From Psychroserpens jangbogonensis (lineage in GTDB: Bacteria; Bacteroidota; Bacteroidia; Flavobacteriales; Flavobacteriaceae), in NCBI RefSeq assembly GCF_000797465.1, contig NZ_JSWG01000009.1:496001-560000 (forward strand): a stretch of DNA of 64,000 bases. Direction: 5' to 3'. The notes beneath the pieces were generated by a model. The model saw only the letters and a program-made list of their open reading frames with translations, had not been told where the DNA came from and did no database searches. Of this stretch, positions 51,847 to 59,781 are shown in pieces (position 1 is the first letter of the stretch; each line of letters opens with the position of its first letter). A program made the translations under genes and the position numbers.

Positions 51847-53880
51847 TTGCGACATTTTGTTTTTCCTTTAATTCTACTTCTTAGTTTATCTACTGTTTAT
51901 TCGCAGAATGTTATACCTGAAAAGGATATTGATAGTATTCTTAAGTTAAGAAAGCTCTCTTCTGATGAAACACTTTCATTGGATGAGCGATTTTTATATG
52001 CAAAGAAAGCAAGTGAGCTCTCATTCGAAACAACTCTAGATACAACAATCTTAATAAGTAACAAGAACCTGTCATTTTTTCACATGATGATGGATAATCT
52101 TAATTTATATAGAAACCAAAGTGTTGATAACCTGAAATTGGCCAAAAAATTAAACGATTCTTCTTCAATAGCTAATGTAAATCATAATTTAGGTTATTAT
52201 CATCATGCAAATCAGCAAAATGATAGTGCTTATTATTACTATTCAAATGCATTAGAAATGTATGATTACCTTAATCAAGAACGAAATGTATCTTCCGTTT
52301 TGATAAATATAGCTAGTATTCAACAGGTTGAAAATGATTTTATAGGAGCAGAAGATAATGCCATAAAAGCAATAGAAGTTTTACAAAAATTACCTAAATC
52401 TGAAAGCGTCTCAGATGATCTTTGGATTCTATATAATTTACTAGGCATCAATTCATTAAATCTTAAACTTTATCAAAACTCTCTGGAGTATCATAATGAA
52501 GCTTTAAAGATTAGTGATGATATGAAGTTTGGCAAATACAATAAACTGTATTCAATTAATAATTTAGCCTTTGTTTACAGGGAGTTAGGAGATTTAGATA
52601 AAGCAATTAGTTTATATTCTAGTTTATTAAAAAATAAAAACTTATTTGAAGAAGACCCTTCTTTCTATGCGCTAATACTAGAAAATATAGCATACACTAG
52701 ATTTTTAAAAGGCGATGAGAATATTGACAATATTGAGACGCTATTTAATAGGGCTTATAAAATTAGTGATAGTATTGATGACCCAATCACCAAAATAGGT
52801 GTAACAGTTAGTATGGCTAAGTTTTATAAAGAGCTTGGTAGAAAAGAAGACGCTCTAAAATATGCTAAGGAAACTTATAATATTTCCAAAAACATAGAAT
52901 CTAATGATATTTTATTAGAGTCTTTATTAATTTTATCTGAATTAAGAGAAGGAGAAGACGGTAAAACCTATCTAAACGAACATATAAAACTTAGTGATAG
53001 TTTACTCAACGTCGAGAGAAATGTACGTAATAAGTTTGCTAGAATAGAATTTGATACCGATAAAATTGAAGAGGAAAACGAACGTATTTCTCAACAACGC
53101 ATGTGGTTGATGATTGTATCTGCGGTATTATTAGTGACCTTATTCTTGTTATATGTGATCATCACGCAGCGTGCAAAAAACAAAGAGTTGCAGTTTGAAA
53201 AAGATCAACAAAAAGCTAATGAAGAAATCTATAACCTCATGTTGTCACAACAGGACAAAGTAGATGAAGCTAGAGCAAATGAGAAAAAACGAATCTCACA
53301 AGAAATGCATGATGGCATTTTAGGGCGATTATTTGGAACAAGACTAAGTTTGGATAGCTTAAATTTTTCTGAAGGTAAAGAAGCCATTCAAAATAGAGCA
53401 ACTTACATAAAAGAGCTAATGACTATTGAGAATGATATTCGTAAAATATCTCATGACCTTAATACCGATTTTGTTTCAGGTTCTGGTTTTATGGATATCG
53501 TTTCAGAACTTATTGAAAAGCAAACAAGTGCCTACAAACTCAAACACGAATTTGATTATACAGATGACGTGAGTTGGGAAATTGTGTCTAACAAAAATAA
53601 AATTAATATTTATAGAATTATTCAGGAGTCGCTCCAAAACATATACAAACATGCCAAAGCTGAAGGGGTTAAAATTAGTTTCCAATTAAAAAATAACGTA
53701 ATTTTATTATCAATCACTGATGATGGAGAAGGATTTGATATTAATAAGAGTAAAAAAGGAATTGGTCTTAAGAATATCAACGCTAGAGTCGATGACCTAG
53801 AAGGAATGGTAGATTTTATATCAGAGATTAATAAAGGAACAACGATTAATATAAATATTCCCTATAAAACCAACCCATAA
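51847..53880 (+). CDS. TPR-containing sensor histidine kinase (NarX/HisKA_3 type)
   Basis: About 677 residues from the TTG at 51847, which opens a clean signal sequence (LRHFVFPLILLLSLSTVYSQ). The frame has no ATG before the TPRs. A periplasmic TPR region (about 60-400: NHNLGYYHHANQQNDSAYYYY, NNLAFVYRELGDLDKAISLY) is followed by one membrane helix (MWLMIVSAVLLVTLFLLYVI, about 419) and a coiled coil. The phospho-acceptor His is in KKRISQEMHDGILGR (about 488). The ATPase domain has ESLQNIYKHAK, DDGEGFD and GIGLKNI. It overlaps its LuxR-type regulator by one base. Confidence 0.9.
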   Translation: MRHFVFPLILLLSLSTVYSQNVIPEKDIDSILKLRKLSSDETLSLDERFLYAKKASELSFETTLDTTILISNKNLSFFHMMMDNLNLYRNQSVDNLKLAKKLNDSSSIANVNHNLGYYHHANQQNDSAYYYYSNALEMYDYLNQERNVSSVLINIASIQQVENDFIGAEDNAIKAIEVLQKLPKSESVSDDLWILYNLLGINSLNLKLYQNSLEYHNEALKISDDMKFGKYNKLYSINNLAFVYRELGDLDKAISLYSSLLKNKNLFEEDPSFYALILENIAYTRFLKGDENIDNIETLFNRAYKISDSIDDPITKIGVTVSMAKFYKELGRKEDALKYAKETYNISKNIESNDILLESLLILSELREGEDGKTYLNEHIKLSDSLLNVERNVRNKFARIEFDTDKIEEENERISQQRMWLMIVSAVLLVTLFLLYVIITQRAKNKELQFEKDQQKANEEIYNLMLSQQDKVDEARANEKKRISQEMHDGILGRLFGTRLSLDSLNFSEGKEAIQNRATYIKELMTIENDIRKISHDLNTDFVSGSGFMDIVSELIEKQTSAYKLKHEFDYTDDVSWEIVSNKNKINIYRIIQESLQNIYKHAKAEGVKISFQLKNNVILLSITDDGEGFDINKSKKGIGLKNINARVDDLEGMVDFISEINKGTTININIPYKTNP

Positions 53881-54548
53881 TGCAGCACATTCATATTTTA
53901 ATGGTTGATGACCATCCTATCATTATTGAAGGATACCAGAATACCTTGATGGCTACAAAAAATGACGATCAAACATTAGTTATTGATACGGCTAATACAT
54001 GTGATGCTGCAAATTTGTTGATGGAAAGAGCTGCAGACGAGCGACCTTATGATGTTTGTTTTTTTGATATTAGTTTGCCTCCATCGTCTGATGGAAAAAT
54101 CACTTCTGGGGAAGACCTTGCTAAAATAGCCAAGAATTTACTTCCCAATGCGAAGATTATAATTCTTACCATGTTTAACGAATCATATCGTATACATAGT
54201 ATTGTAAAAGAAATTAATCCAGATGGTTTTTTAATTAAAAGTGATTTGACTTCTAGTGAACTTGCTGAAGCATTTCATCACATATTAATTGATCCACCAT
54301 ATTACAGTAGTACAGTAACCAACTTCTTAAATAAATCAGTTATTAACGAGATTTATGTAGATGAGGTTAATAGAAAAATTCTACATCTGTTAGCGCAAGG
54401 AATGAAAACTAGAAGTCTCCCAGAACATATTAATCTGTCAATGAGTGCTATAGAAAAACGAAAAAAACATCTTAAATTATTGTTTTCTATTTCAGACGGA
54501 AAAGACGAATCCTTGATTATGGAAGCTAGAAAAAAAGGCTTTTTATAA
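53880..54548 (+). CDS. LuxR/FixJ-family response regulator
   Basis: 222 residues, start overlapping the kinase stop (TAATG). The receiver has acidic Asp10-Asp11, phospho-acceptor Asp63 (FFDISLPP), Thr97 and Lys120 (FLIKSDLTSSEL). The C-terminal helix-turn-helix is ILHLLAQGMKTRSLPEHINLSMSAIEKRKKHL (about 160-192). It should be phosphorylated by the upstream TPR kinase. The 15-bp direct repeats right after the gene are candidate binding sites. Confidence 0.9.
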   Translation: MQHIHILMVDDHPIIIEGYQNTLMATKNDDQTLVIDTANTCDAANLLMERAADERPYDVCFFDISLPPSSDGKITSGEDLAKIAKNLLPNAKIIILTMFNESYRIHSIVKEINPDGFLIKSDLTSSELAEAFHHILIDPPYYSSTVTNFLNKSVINEIYVDEVNRKILHLLAQGMKTRSLPEHINLSMSAIEKRKKHLKLLFSISDGKDESLIMEARKKGFL

Positions 54549-54617
54549 TAAAATCAACTTATTTCACGGTTTTCTGTCTTAAAAACACATCTTCAAAGCC
54601 TTGTCAATTCTATAAAC

Positions 54618-54654
54618 TACGGTTTTTCCGCATCAAGTTTACGGTTTTTCCGCA
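54618..54654 (+). promoter_or_regulatory. Two 15-bp direct repeats upstream of a -7 element
   Basis: TACGGTTTTTCCGCA occurs at 54618-54632 and 54640-54654, spaced 22 bases (two helical turns). Each is itself nearly palindromic (TACGG / CCGcA). They lie about 42 and 64 bases before the start point predicted from TATATTTG at 54677. This fits binding of a dimeric activator such as the adjacent LuxR-type regulator. Confidence 0.6.
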
Positions 54655-54676
54655 CCTAAAAGTTATTATCTAAACC

Positions 54677-54684
54677 TATATTTG
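54677..54684 (+). promoter_or_regulatory. -7 promoter element without a downstream gene
   Basis: TATATTTG is a perfect TAnnTTTG with no TTTG at -33, as expected for an activator-dependent promoter. The next 95 bases contain no reading frame and end at a strong terminator. Confidence 0.5.
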
Positions 54685-54689
54685 ACTAG

Positions 54690-54780
54690 TCAACAGAATT
54701 AATTAATCCCTCTAAGTATTTTGTTGAATTAATAGCAAAGAAAAAAAACCTAACAATTCTCATTAGTTGTTAGGTTTTGT
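54690..54780 (+). ncRNA. Candidate small non-coding RNA
   Basis: A transcript from about 54690 (from the -7 element) to the hairpin AAAACCTAACAA / TTGTTAGGTTTT (54745-54778) would be about 90 nt, with a palindromic 5' part (GACTAGTC) and no start codon in a usable frame. It would be controlled by the 15-bp repeats. This is predicted only from signal order. Confidence 0.35.
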
Positions 54781-54783
54781 CTT
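54741..54783. terminator. Bidirectional terminator between the regulator/ncRNA and the DUF456 gene
   Basis: Perfect 12-bp stem (54745-54756 with 54767-54778), with an A8 run on the left and T-rich sequence on the right, serving both directions. Confidence 0.8.
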
Positions 54784-54798
54784 TTTATACATTTAAGA

Positions 54799-55296
54799 TT
54801 AAAATAGTACATCTTGGTACTCAACAATCTTCACAATAAAGAGCCCCAAAAAAAAGAGAGCTACCATAAACTTTAAAAATGTAGATGCTAAAAACCCTAA
54901 AAAAGAGCCAAAAGCAGCTTTAAGCGCTTTATCAAATTCACTTTTATTAATTAATTCACCTACTAAGGCACCAACAAAAGGTCCAATTATGATTCCTAAA
55001 GGAATTGGTGATAGCAAACCAAGTACTAATCCTATTGAAGTTCCAATCATACCAGCTCTGCTACCTCCAAAGCGTTTTGTTCCCATAGCAGGAATAATAT
55101 AATCAAGGATCCATATAACAATGGCGACGACAAGTGTAATAATTAAAAATGTCCAATTCATTGGAATAACATCAGTAAGATGTAAAATAAGTAAGCCAAT
55201 CCAACCGGTTAAAGGTCCAGGCAGGACTGGTAAAAAACTGCCAATAATTCCTAAAATCACAAAAAAGGCAGCAAGTATGGTTAAAAAAATATCCAT
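54799..55296 (-). CDS. DUF456 membrane protein
   Basis: 165 residues with about five hydrophobic segments: FLTILAAFFVILGIIGSFLPVLPGPL, LIILHLTDVIPMNWTFLIITLVV, YIIPAMGTKRFGGSRAGMIGTSIGL and others. GxxRxGGSRAGxxG and the Pro/Gly-rich GPLTGWIG are features of DUF456. The function of the family is unknown. It is transcribed convergently with the regulator gene and divergently from blaI. Confidence 0.85.
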   Translation of the reverse strand: MDIFLTILAAFFVILGIIGSFLPVLPGPLTGWIGLLILHLTDVIPMNWTFLIITLVVAIVIWILDYIIPAMGTKRFGGSRAGMIGTSIGLVLGLLSPIPLGIIIGPFVGALVGELINKSEFDKALKAAFGSFLGFLASTFLKFMVALFFLGLFIVKIVEYQDVLF

Positions 55297-55351
55297 TAAA
55301 TAGTATTAAAATTCAATACGTTAGACGTTAAAGGGATTGATTTGTTACATT

Positions 55352-55396
55352 TTTGAACTAAAAAATTAGTTCAAACTAAGTTTTTAGTTATATTTG
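55352..55396 (+). promoter_or_regulatory. Double operator and -7 element of the BlaI-type regulator
   Basis: A 10-bp inverted repeat TTTGAACTAA-N4-TTAGTTCAAA (55352-55375) is followed by AACTAA-GTTT-TTAGTT (55374-55389), a shorter copy with the same 4-base spacer. It abuts TATATTTG (55389-55396), the -7 element. The repressor would cover the -33 region and the -7 edge, an autoregulation layout known for BlaI/MecI. Confidence 0.65.
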
Positions 55397-55415
55397 TGTA
55401 TTCAATTTTTAAAAC

Positions 55416-55778
55416 ATGAAGCAACTTACAAAAGCAGAAGAGGAGATTATGCAGGTTCTTTGGCAACTAAAAAAGACCAATGTAAAAGACATTATTGCAG
55501 AATTGCCTGAGCCAAAACCAGCATATAATACAGTTTCTACTATAGTTAGAATTTTAGAAACTAAAGGATTTGTTGATTATGAAAAGCAAGGCAAAGGTCA
55601 TTTGTATTTTCCAATTGTTCAAAAGCAAGATTACAGCAATCAGTCTATAAACACCTTGGTTGATAATTACTTTCAAGGATCTTTTCAAAGTATGGTATCA
55701 TTTTTTGTAAAGAAAAACGATGTAGATCTTAAGGACATGGAAACTATTTTAAAAGAAATTAATAAAAACAACTCATAA
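55416..55778 (+). CDS. BlaI/MecI-family transcriptional repressor
   Basis: 120 residues. MKQLTKAEEEIMQVLWQLKK and YNTVSTIVRILETKGFVDYEKQGKGHLYFPIV are the winged-helix DNA-binding domain of BlaI/MecI. The C-terminal dimer helix region is TLVDNYFQGSFQSMVSFFVKKNDVD, and the Asn-Phe region that BlaR1 cleaves in the classical system is not obviously present. It lies one base upstream of an M56 peptidase gene. The pair resembles BlaI/BlaR1 but is not linked to a beta-lactamase here. Confidence 0.92.
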   Translation: MKQLTKAEEEIMQVLWQLKKTNVKDIIAELPEPKPAYNTVSTIVRILETKGFVDYEKQGKGHLYFPIVQKQDYSNQSINTLVDNYFQGSFQSMVSFFVKKNDVDLKDMETILKEINKNNS

Positions 55779-55779
55779 C

Positions 55780-57438
55780 ATGCTACACTATATATTACAG
55801 GTCATTGCATTTCAACTTGGGTTTTTAGTTGTTTATGATGTGTTCCTTCGTAAAGAAACATTCTTCAATTGGAATAGAGTTTACCTTCTGGCAACTGCCA
55901 TGTTATCGGTTTTGATACCCTTCATAAAGTTAGATATCGTAAAAGCCATCATGCCAGAGGAATTTGTTATTCGTTTACCAGAAGTTATTATTGGTAACGT
56001 TACTGAAACTAGTTCTATAAATCCTGATTTTGGAAACCTAGCTGGAATCACTTTTGCTTCTGAATCAACTTCGTTATGGAGTATCCTACTTTTTAGCGGT
56101 ATGTGTGTTGCTTTAATAATTCTAGCTTTCAAAATTTTCAAGCTAGTATTATTGGCTTCACAACAACCAAAACACTGGAGTAATAATCTGTTGGTCATTA
56201 AGCTTATTAATAGTAATGCAGCATTTTCTTTTTTCCATTATGTGTTTTTAGGTGAAAAAATTGACACAAAAGATCGATCGTCTATTTTAGAACATGAAAT
56301 GGTTCACGTCAAGCAAAAGCACACTTTAGATTTACTGTTTTTTGAAGTACTTCGAATTGTGTTTTGGTTCAATCCATTAATTTATATGTATCAAAATAGA
56401 ATAGCGACGTTACACGAATATATTGCAGACGCAAAAGCAGTAAAACAACAAAGTAAAGCCGAGTACTACGACAATTTATTAGCTCAAGTTTTTGAAACCA
56501 GACAATTTTCATTTGTAAATCCATTTTTTAAACAATCATTAATCAAAAAACGAATCATTATGTTAAGTAAATCAAAATCAAAACAAATTAATATTTTAAA
56601 GTATGCCTTGTTATTTCCAATGGTGTGTTCAATGCTTATTTATACGTCATCATATGCAACAGAAAAAACTCTAGACATAGAAGAAACAGTACTAACTGAA
56701 GGTTCACAATCGAGTAATGACAAAGAAACGGTTTTAACTAAAAAAATAAAAGCAGTAATACATCAAGTTGAAATTAAAGGGAATGTAACGGCAGAAGAAG
56801 ACGAAGGGTTTGAATTATTAGTCAATTTAGTGTCAGGTACTGAGTTAGATTTGGATTTGGTTAAAAATGTACAAGCGTATGCGAGTAGATCAAATCAAAC
56901 AGCTTTAATGAAGGCTATTAATACCGTATTCGAACAAATTCAAGTTCAGGGAGAACTATCTGAATATGAAGAAAAATCATTAAAGAGAATGTTAGTTCTT
57001 ACTTCTGAGGATGGTATAAATAATCCAGCTCTTCAAGACGTTATTGAGACAGTGGAAGTGCCTTTTGGTGTCGTTGACGAAGTTCCAGTAATGCCTGCAT
57101 GTCAAAATCTGAAATCTAATGACGAACGTAAAACGTGTTTGAGTAAAAACATAGCGATGCATGTCAGTAAAAATTTCAATTTAGATCTAGCAAAAAAATT
57201 AGGATTGTCTGGTAAACAGCGTATTACTGTAATTTTTAAAATAAATGCTAAGGGAAACATTATTGATGTTAAATCTAGAGCACCTCTTCCAGAATTAGAA
57301 GTTGAAGCAAAGCGTGTTATTAATTTATTACCACAATTTACACCTGGAAAGCAAGACGGCAAAGCTGTTACTGTGCCTTATAGTTTACCTATTCTGTTTC
57401 AAATAGCACCAGATAAAAAGGAGGACAAGAAAAATTAG
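55780..57438 (+). CDS. BlaR1/M56-family peptidase with TonB-like C-terminus
   Basis: 552 residues. Membrane helices near the N-terminus frame the zinc motif HEMVH (about 172-176) and YIADAKAVKQ, which are M56 features. A hydrophobic segment (ALLFPMVCSMLIYT, near 275) is followed by a periplasmic part. The last 90 residues (QRITVIFKINAKGNIIDVKSR onward, VTVPYSLPILFQI) are TonB C-terminal-domain-like. It likely senses envelope stress and cleaves the adjacent BlaI-type repressor. No beta-lactam sensor domain is visible. Confidence 0.85.
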   Translation: MLHYILQVIAFQLGFLVVYDVFLRKETFFNWNRVYLLATAMLSVLIPFIKLDIVKAIMPEEFVIRLPEVIIGNVTETSSINPDFGNLAGITFASESTSLWSILLFSGMCVALIILAFKIFKLVLLASQQPKHWSNNLLVIKLINSNAAFSFFHYVFLGEKIDTKDRSSILEHEMVHVKQKHTLDLLFFEVLRIVFWFNPLIYMYQNRIATLHEYIADAKAVKQQSKAEYYDNLLAQVFETRQFSFVNPFFKQSLIKKRIIMLSKSKSKQINILKYALLFPMVCSMLIYTSSYATEKTLDIEETVLTEGSQSSNDKETVLTKKIKAVIHQVEIKGNVTAEEDEGFELLVNLVSGTELDLDLVKNVQAYASRSNQTALMKAINTVFEQIQVQGELSEYEEKSLKRMLVLTSEDGINNPALQDVIETVEVPFGVVDEVPVMPACQNLKSNDERKTCLSKNIAMHVSKNFNLDLAKKLGLSGKQRITVIFKINAKGNIIDVKSRAPLPELEVEAKRVINLLPQFTPGKQDGKAVTVPYSLPILFQIAPDKKEDKKN

Positions 57439-57468
57439 TGAGATTAGGATTCATCTTACAAATACAAA

Positions 57469-57502
57469 GTTAAAAACCGAAGCACAGTCTTCGGTTTTTA
57501 AC
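57469..57502 (+). terminator. Terminator after the M56 peptidase gene
   Basis: Perfect 14-bp stem GTTAAAAACCGAAG / CTTCGGTTTTTAAC with a 6-nt loop. Confidence 0.85.
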
Positions 57503-57655
57503 TTTTGCGGTTAGCCTCTATAATATCTAAAAAAATTGTACTTTTCGCTTTCAGTTATACAAACATGAAACGAGTATGTTAAAAACGTTATCACCCAAAA
57601 GAAAGATTAATAGCGAACAACATGTGACCTATAGAAAAATAATAGATATTATCAC

Positions 57656-58132
57656 ATGAAACGCATATTTATTTTCTTATTGCTCATCAACATGATGTCT
57701 TGTGATTACTTCAACAAGAAGAAAGTATATTCTGAAGAGTTATTAGAAAATGAATTGGAAACGTTTTCGTGGAATGACGTAGACGAATATCCTACATTTG
57801 CATCTTGCGATTCTACCTCTGGAAAGACCAATAAAAAGCAATGTTTTGAAAACACATTAAGAGACATATTAAATACTAATTTGTCCCAATACCATATTAT
57901 TGTTTCAGAGTCTATTGAGGATACGGTTAAACTTAAAATTACTATTGATAATAAAGGTGAGTTTTCAATTAGTTCTATACAAAGTAGTGCATTAACAAAA
58001 CAGGAAATACCACAATTAGATAGTTTGTTGCGCCTAAGTTTAGATTCTTTACCTAAAATATATCCAGCAATTAAGCGAAGTCAGCAAGTCACAACTCAGT
58101 TTAGTTTGCCTGTGATTATTAAAATCGAATAG
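57656..58132 (+). CDS. TonB-CTD-like lipoprotein
   Basis: 158 residues. The signal MKRIFIFLLLINMMSC ends in a lipobox Cys at about residue 16. The mature protein resembles the C-terminal domain of the upstream M56 protein: FASCDSTSGKTNKKQCFENTL is like CQNLKSNDERKTCLSKN, and LKITIDNKGEFSISSIQ is like VIFKINAKGNIIDVKS. It is probably periplasmic or inner-face outer membrane. Its stop overlaps the convergent Bax-inhibitor gene. The pairing suggests a related envelope role. Confidence 0.65.
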   Translation: MKRIFIFLLLINMMSCDYFNKKKVYSEELLENELETFSWNDVDEYPTFASCDSTSGKTNKKQCFENTLRDILNTNLSQYHIIVSESIEDTVKLKITIDNKGEFSISSIQSSALTKQEIPQLDSLLRLSLDSLPKIYPAIKRSQQVTTQFSLPVIIKIE

Positions 58133-58856
58133 CTAATTTTTGCATCAATCTTAGGATTTCTACGTAGAGCCAAATGAGTGTGGCTAAAAGTCCCCAAGTT
58201 GCTAACCATTCTTTATATTTTGGAGCTTTATTTTTATAGCGTTCAATATAGTCAAAGTCTAAAAGCAATGCGAAAGACGCAACGATTGCAGCTATGCAAT
58301 TAAAGACAATAGCAAACCAGGATGTTCCCCAAAGGTAACTTTTGATTCCAAAGAAACTCAAAACCCAAGAGATCAAATACACAACTATAATACTCACAGT
58401 AGCCGTAATAATTACACTTCTTAATTTTTTTGTGATTACAATAACTCTAGTTTGATAAAAGATGAGCATGACAAAAAAAGTAACTATAGTAACTCCAATT
58501 GCTTGGAAAGGCATTTCAGGGAAATGTTTATGAGCATAAGCTGAAAATCCACCAAGAAAAATACCTTTGGCAATAGTGTATAGAGGAACTAAAAAAGGAG
58601 CCCAATTTTGCCTTACAGAGATTATAACACTAATAACGATTGCAGCTAGCATACCTCCAAGTGTAAACCATTTTACAGGCATTCCACCTTCGTTAAGTTT
58701 CCAGATATAAGCAGTAATAGCAGCAATTACTAAAATACATAGTAATGATTTTACAATAATACCAGTAACAGTCATTTTCTTATTTGAATCATTCTGCTCT
58801 TCCCAGAAGTATCCTGAAAATACTGGATTATTGGTTTTGTAATTAGATAAGCGCAT
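58119..58856 (-). CDS. Bax inhibitor-1/YccA-like membrane protein
   Basis: 245 residues with about seven hydrophobic segments, among them IVKSLLCILVIAAITAYIW, WFTLGGMLAAIVISVIIS and WFAIVFNCIAAIVASFALLLDFDYIERY. The last contains the FxxxLLDFDxIE signature near the C-terminus seen in bacterial TMBIM/BI-1-like proteins (pH-gated Ca2+ leak). Its start overlaps the stop of the outer-membrane barrel gene by one base (TAATG). Confidence 0.82.
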   Translation of the reverse strand: MRLSNYKTNNPVFSGYFWEEQNDSNKKMTVTGIIVKSLLCILVIAAITAYIWKLNEGGMPVKWFTLGGMLAAIVISVIISVRQNWAPFLVPLYTIAKGIFLGGFSAYAHKHFPEMPFQAIGVTIVTFFVMLIFYQTRVIVITKKLRSVIITATVSIIVVYLISWVLSFFGIKSYLWGTSWFAIVFNCIAAIVASFALLLDFDYIERYKNKAPKYKEWLATWGLLATLIWLYVEILRLMQKLAIRF

Positions 58857-59728
58857 TACAAATTAAATTTGTAGCCTATAGAAAAGTCGGTTGAAAAATT
58901 ACCTTGATTATCTAAGAACAAAGCAAAGAGTTCATTATAACCTAATGTGATAAAGCTATTTTTACTAATATTAATATCTGCTCCAACACCAAAAATAAAT
59001 GGTACATCGAAAGCTGTTTCGTCAAATTCTTCAGTGGTAATAACACCATTTAGGTCAGTAACTACTGTAGCATTAGAAAAGTTAAGTGTTGCAAATTTCA
59101 CATTTGCATATAAACTAAACGTTTCTTTATTAATAACTCTAAAACGATATCCTAATGCTAATTCTGTTGTAGAATATTTAATCTCATCCTGTTCAATTAC
59201 ATGTTTTAATTGCATAAAAACAGCATGTCTCGAAATACGTTCGGCTTCAACTACTTCTAATTCTGCTCCAAATAATGGTGTTGTTTCATTATTAGGATTA
59301 GTGACAAAAGGACTATTGGTCATACCACCAAAGACTCCAATTCTAAACTGAAGTTTACTTCTACTTACATTAGATTGATAATTACTGTCCACTGAAATAT
59401 TGTATTTATCAATAAACTCCTTAAGACTAAACAATGTTAGGTTAAGACGTTTTGTAGACATGGAGTTGTTTGTCAACTCGTTAAGTAATGTTTTGTATTC
59501 TTCTTGGAATTTTCGCTCTACTTTAGTGTTTTTTAATTCTGTGATTGTATTGTCTTCAGTCCTAACAAAATAGCGGTATTTACCATCTATGATATTCCAA
59601 AGTAAATCTAATTTACCATCGACTTCGGTTTTTAATTCGAGAGTTTCTCCATTTATAGTGTAGCTTTCTTGAGCGTTTAGAAATGAAACGCTAAGAATAA
59701 AGCATATAATACAGATTATTTTTTTCAT
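58856..59728 (-). CDS. Outer-membrane beta-barrel family protein
   Basis: 290 residues. The signal peptide MKKIICIICFILSVSFLNAQ is followed by a short soluble part that contains a coiled region (NNSMSTKRLNLTLFSLKEF) and then amphipathic strands (SKLQFRIGVFGGMTN, ELALGYRFRVIN, FSLYANVKFATL), ending FSIGYKFNL with a terminal aromatic pattern of outer-membrane barrels. Function unknown. It is cotranscribed with the Bax-inhibitor-like gene. Confidence 0.7.
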   Translation of the reverse strand: MKKIICIICFILSVSFLNAQESYTINGETLELKTEVDGKLDLLWNIIDGKYRYFVRTEDNTITELKNTKVERKFQEEYKTLLNELTNNSMSTKRLNLTLFSLKEFIDKYNISVDSNYQSNVSRSKLQFRIGVFGGMTNSPFVTNPNNETTPLFGAELEVVEAERISRHAVFMQLKHVIEQDEIKYSTTELALGYRFRVINKETFSLYANVKFATLNFSNATVVTDLNGVITTEEFDETAFDVPFIFGVGADINISKNSFITLGYNELFALFLDNQGNFSTDFSIGYKFNL

Positions 59729-59781
59729 CAGGATATTGGGTTGTTATTCATGTAAATCTAACAAAAATAATTGAGAAAGTA

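Noticed and set aside
55416-57438. Beta-lactam resistance locus
   Set aside because: The BlaI/BlaR1-like pair has no beta-lactamase or penicillin-binding sensor domain, and such pairs are common as envelope-stress systems in Bacteroidota.
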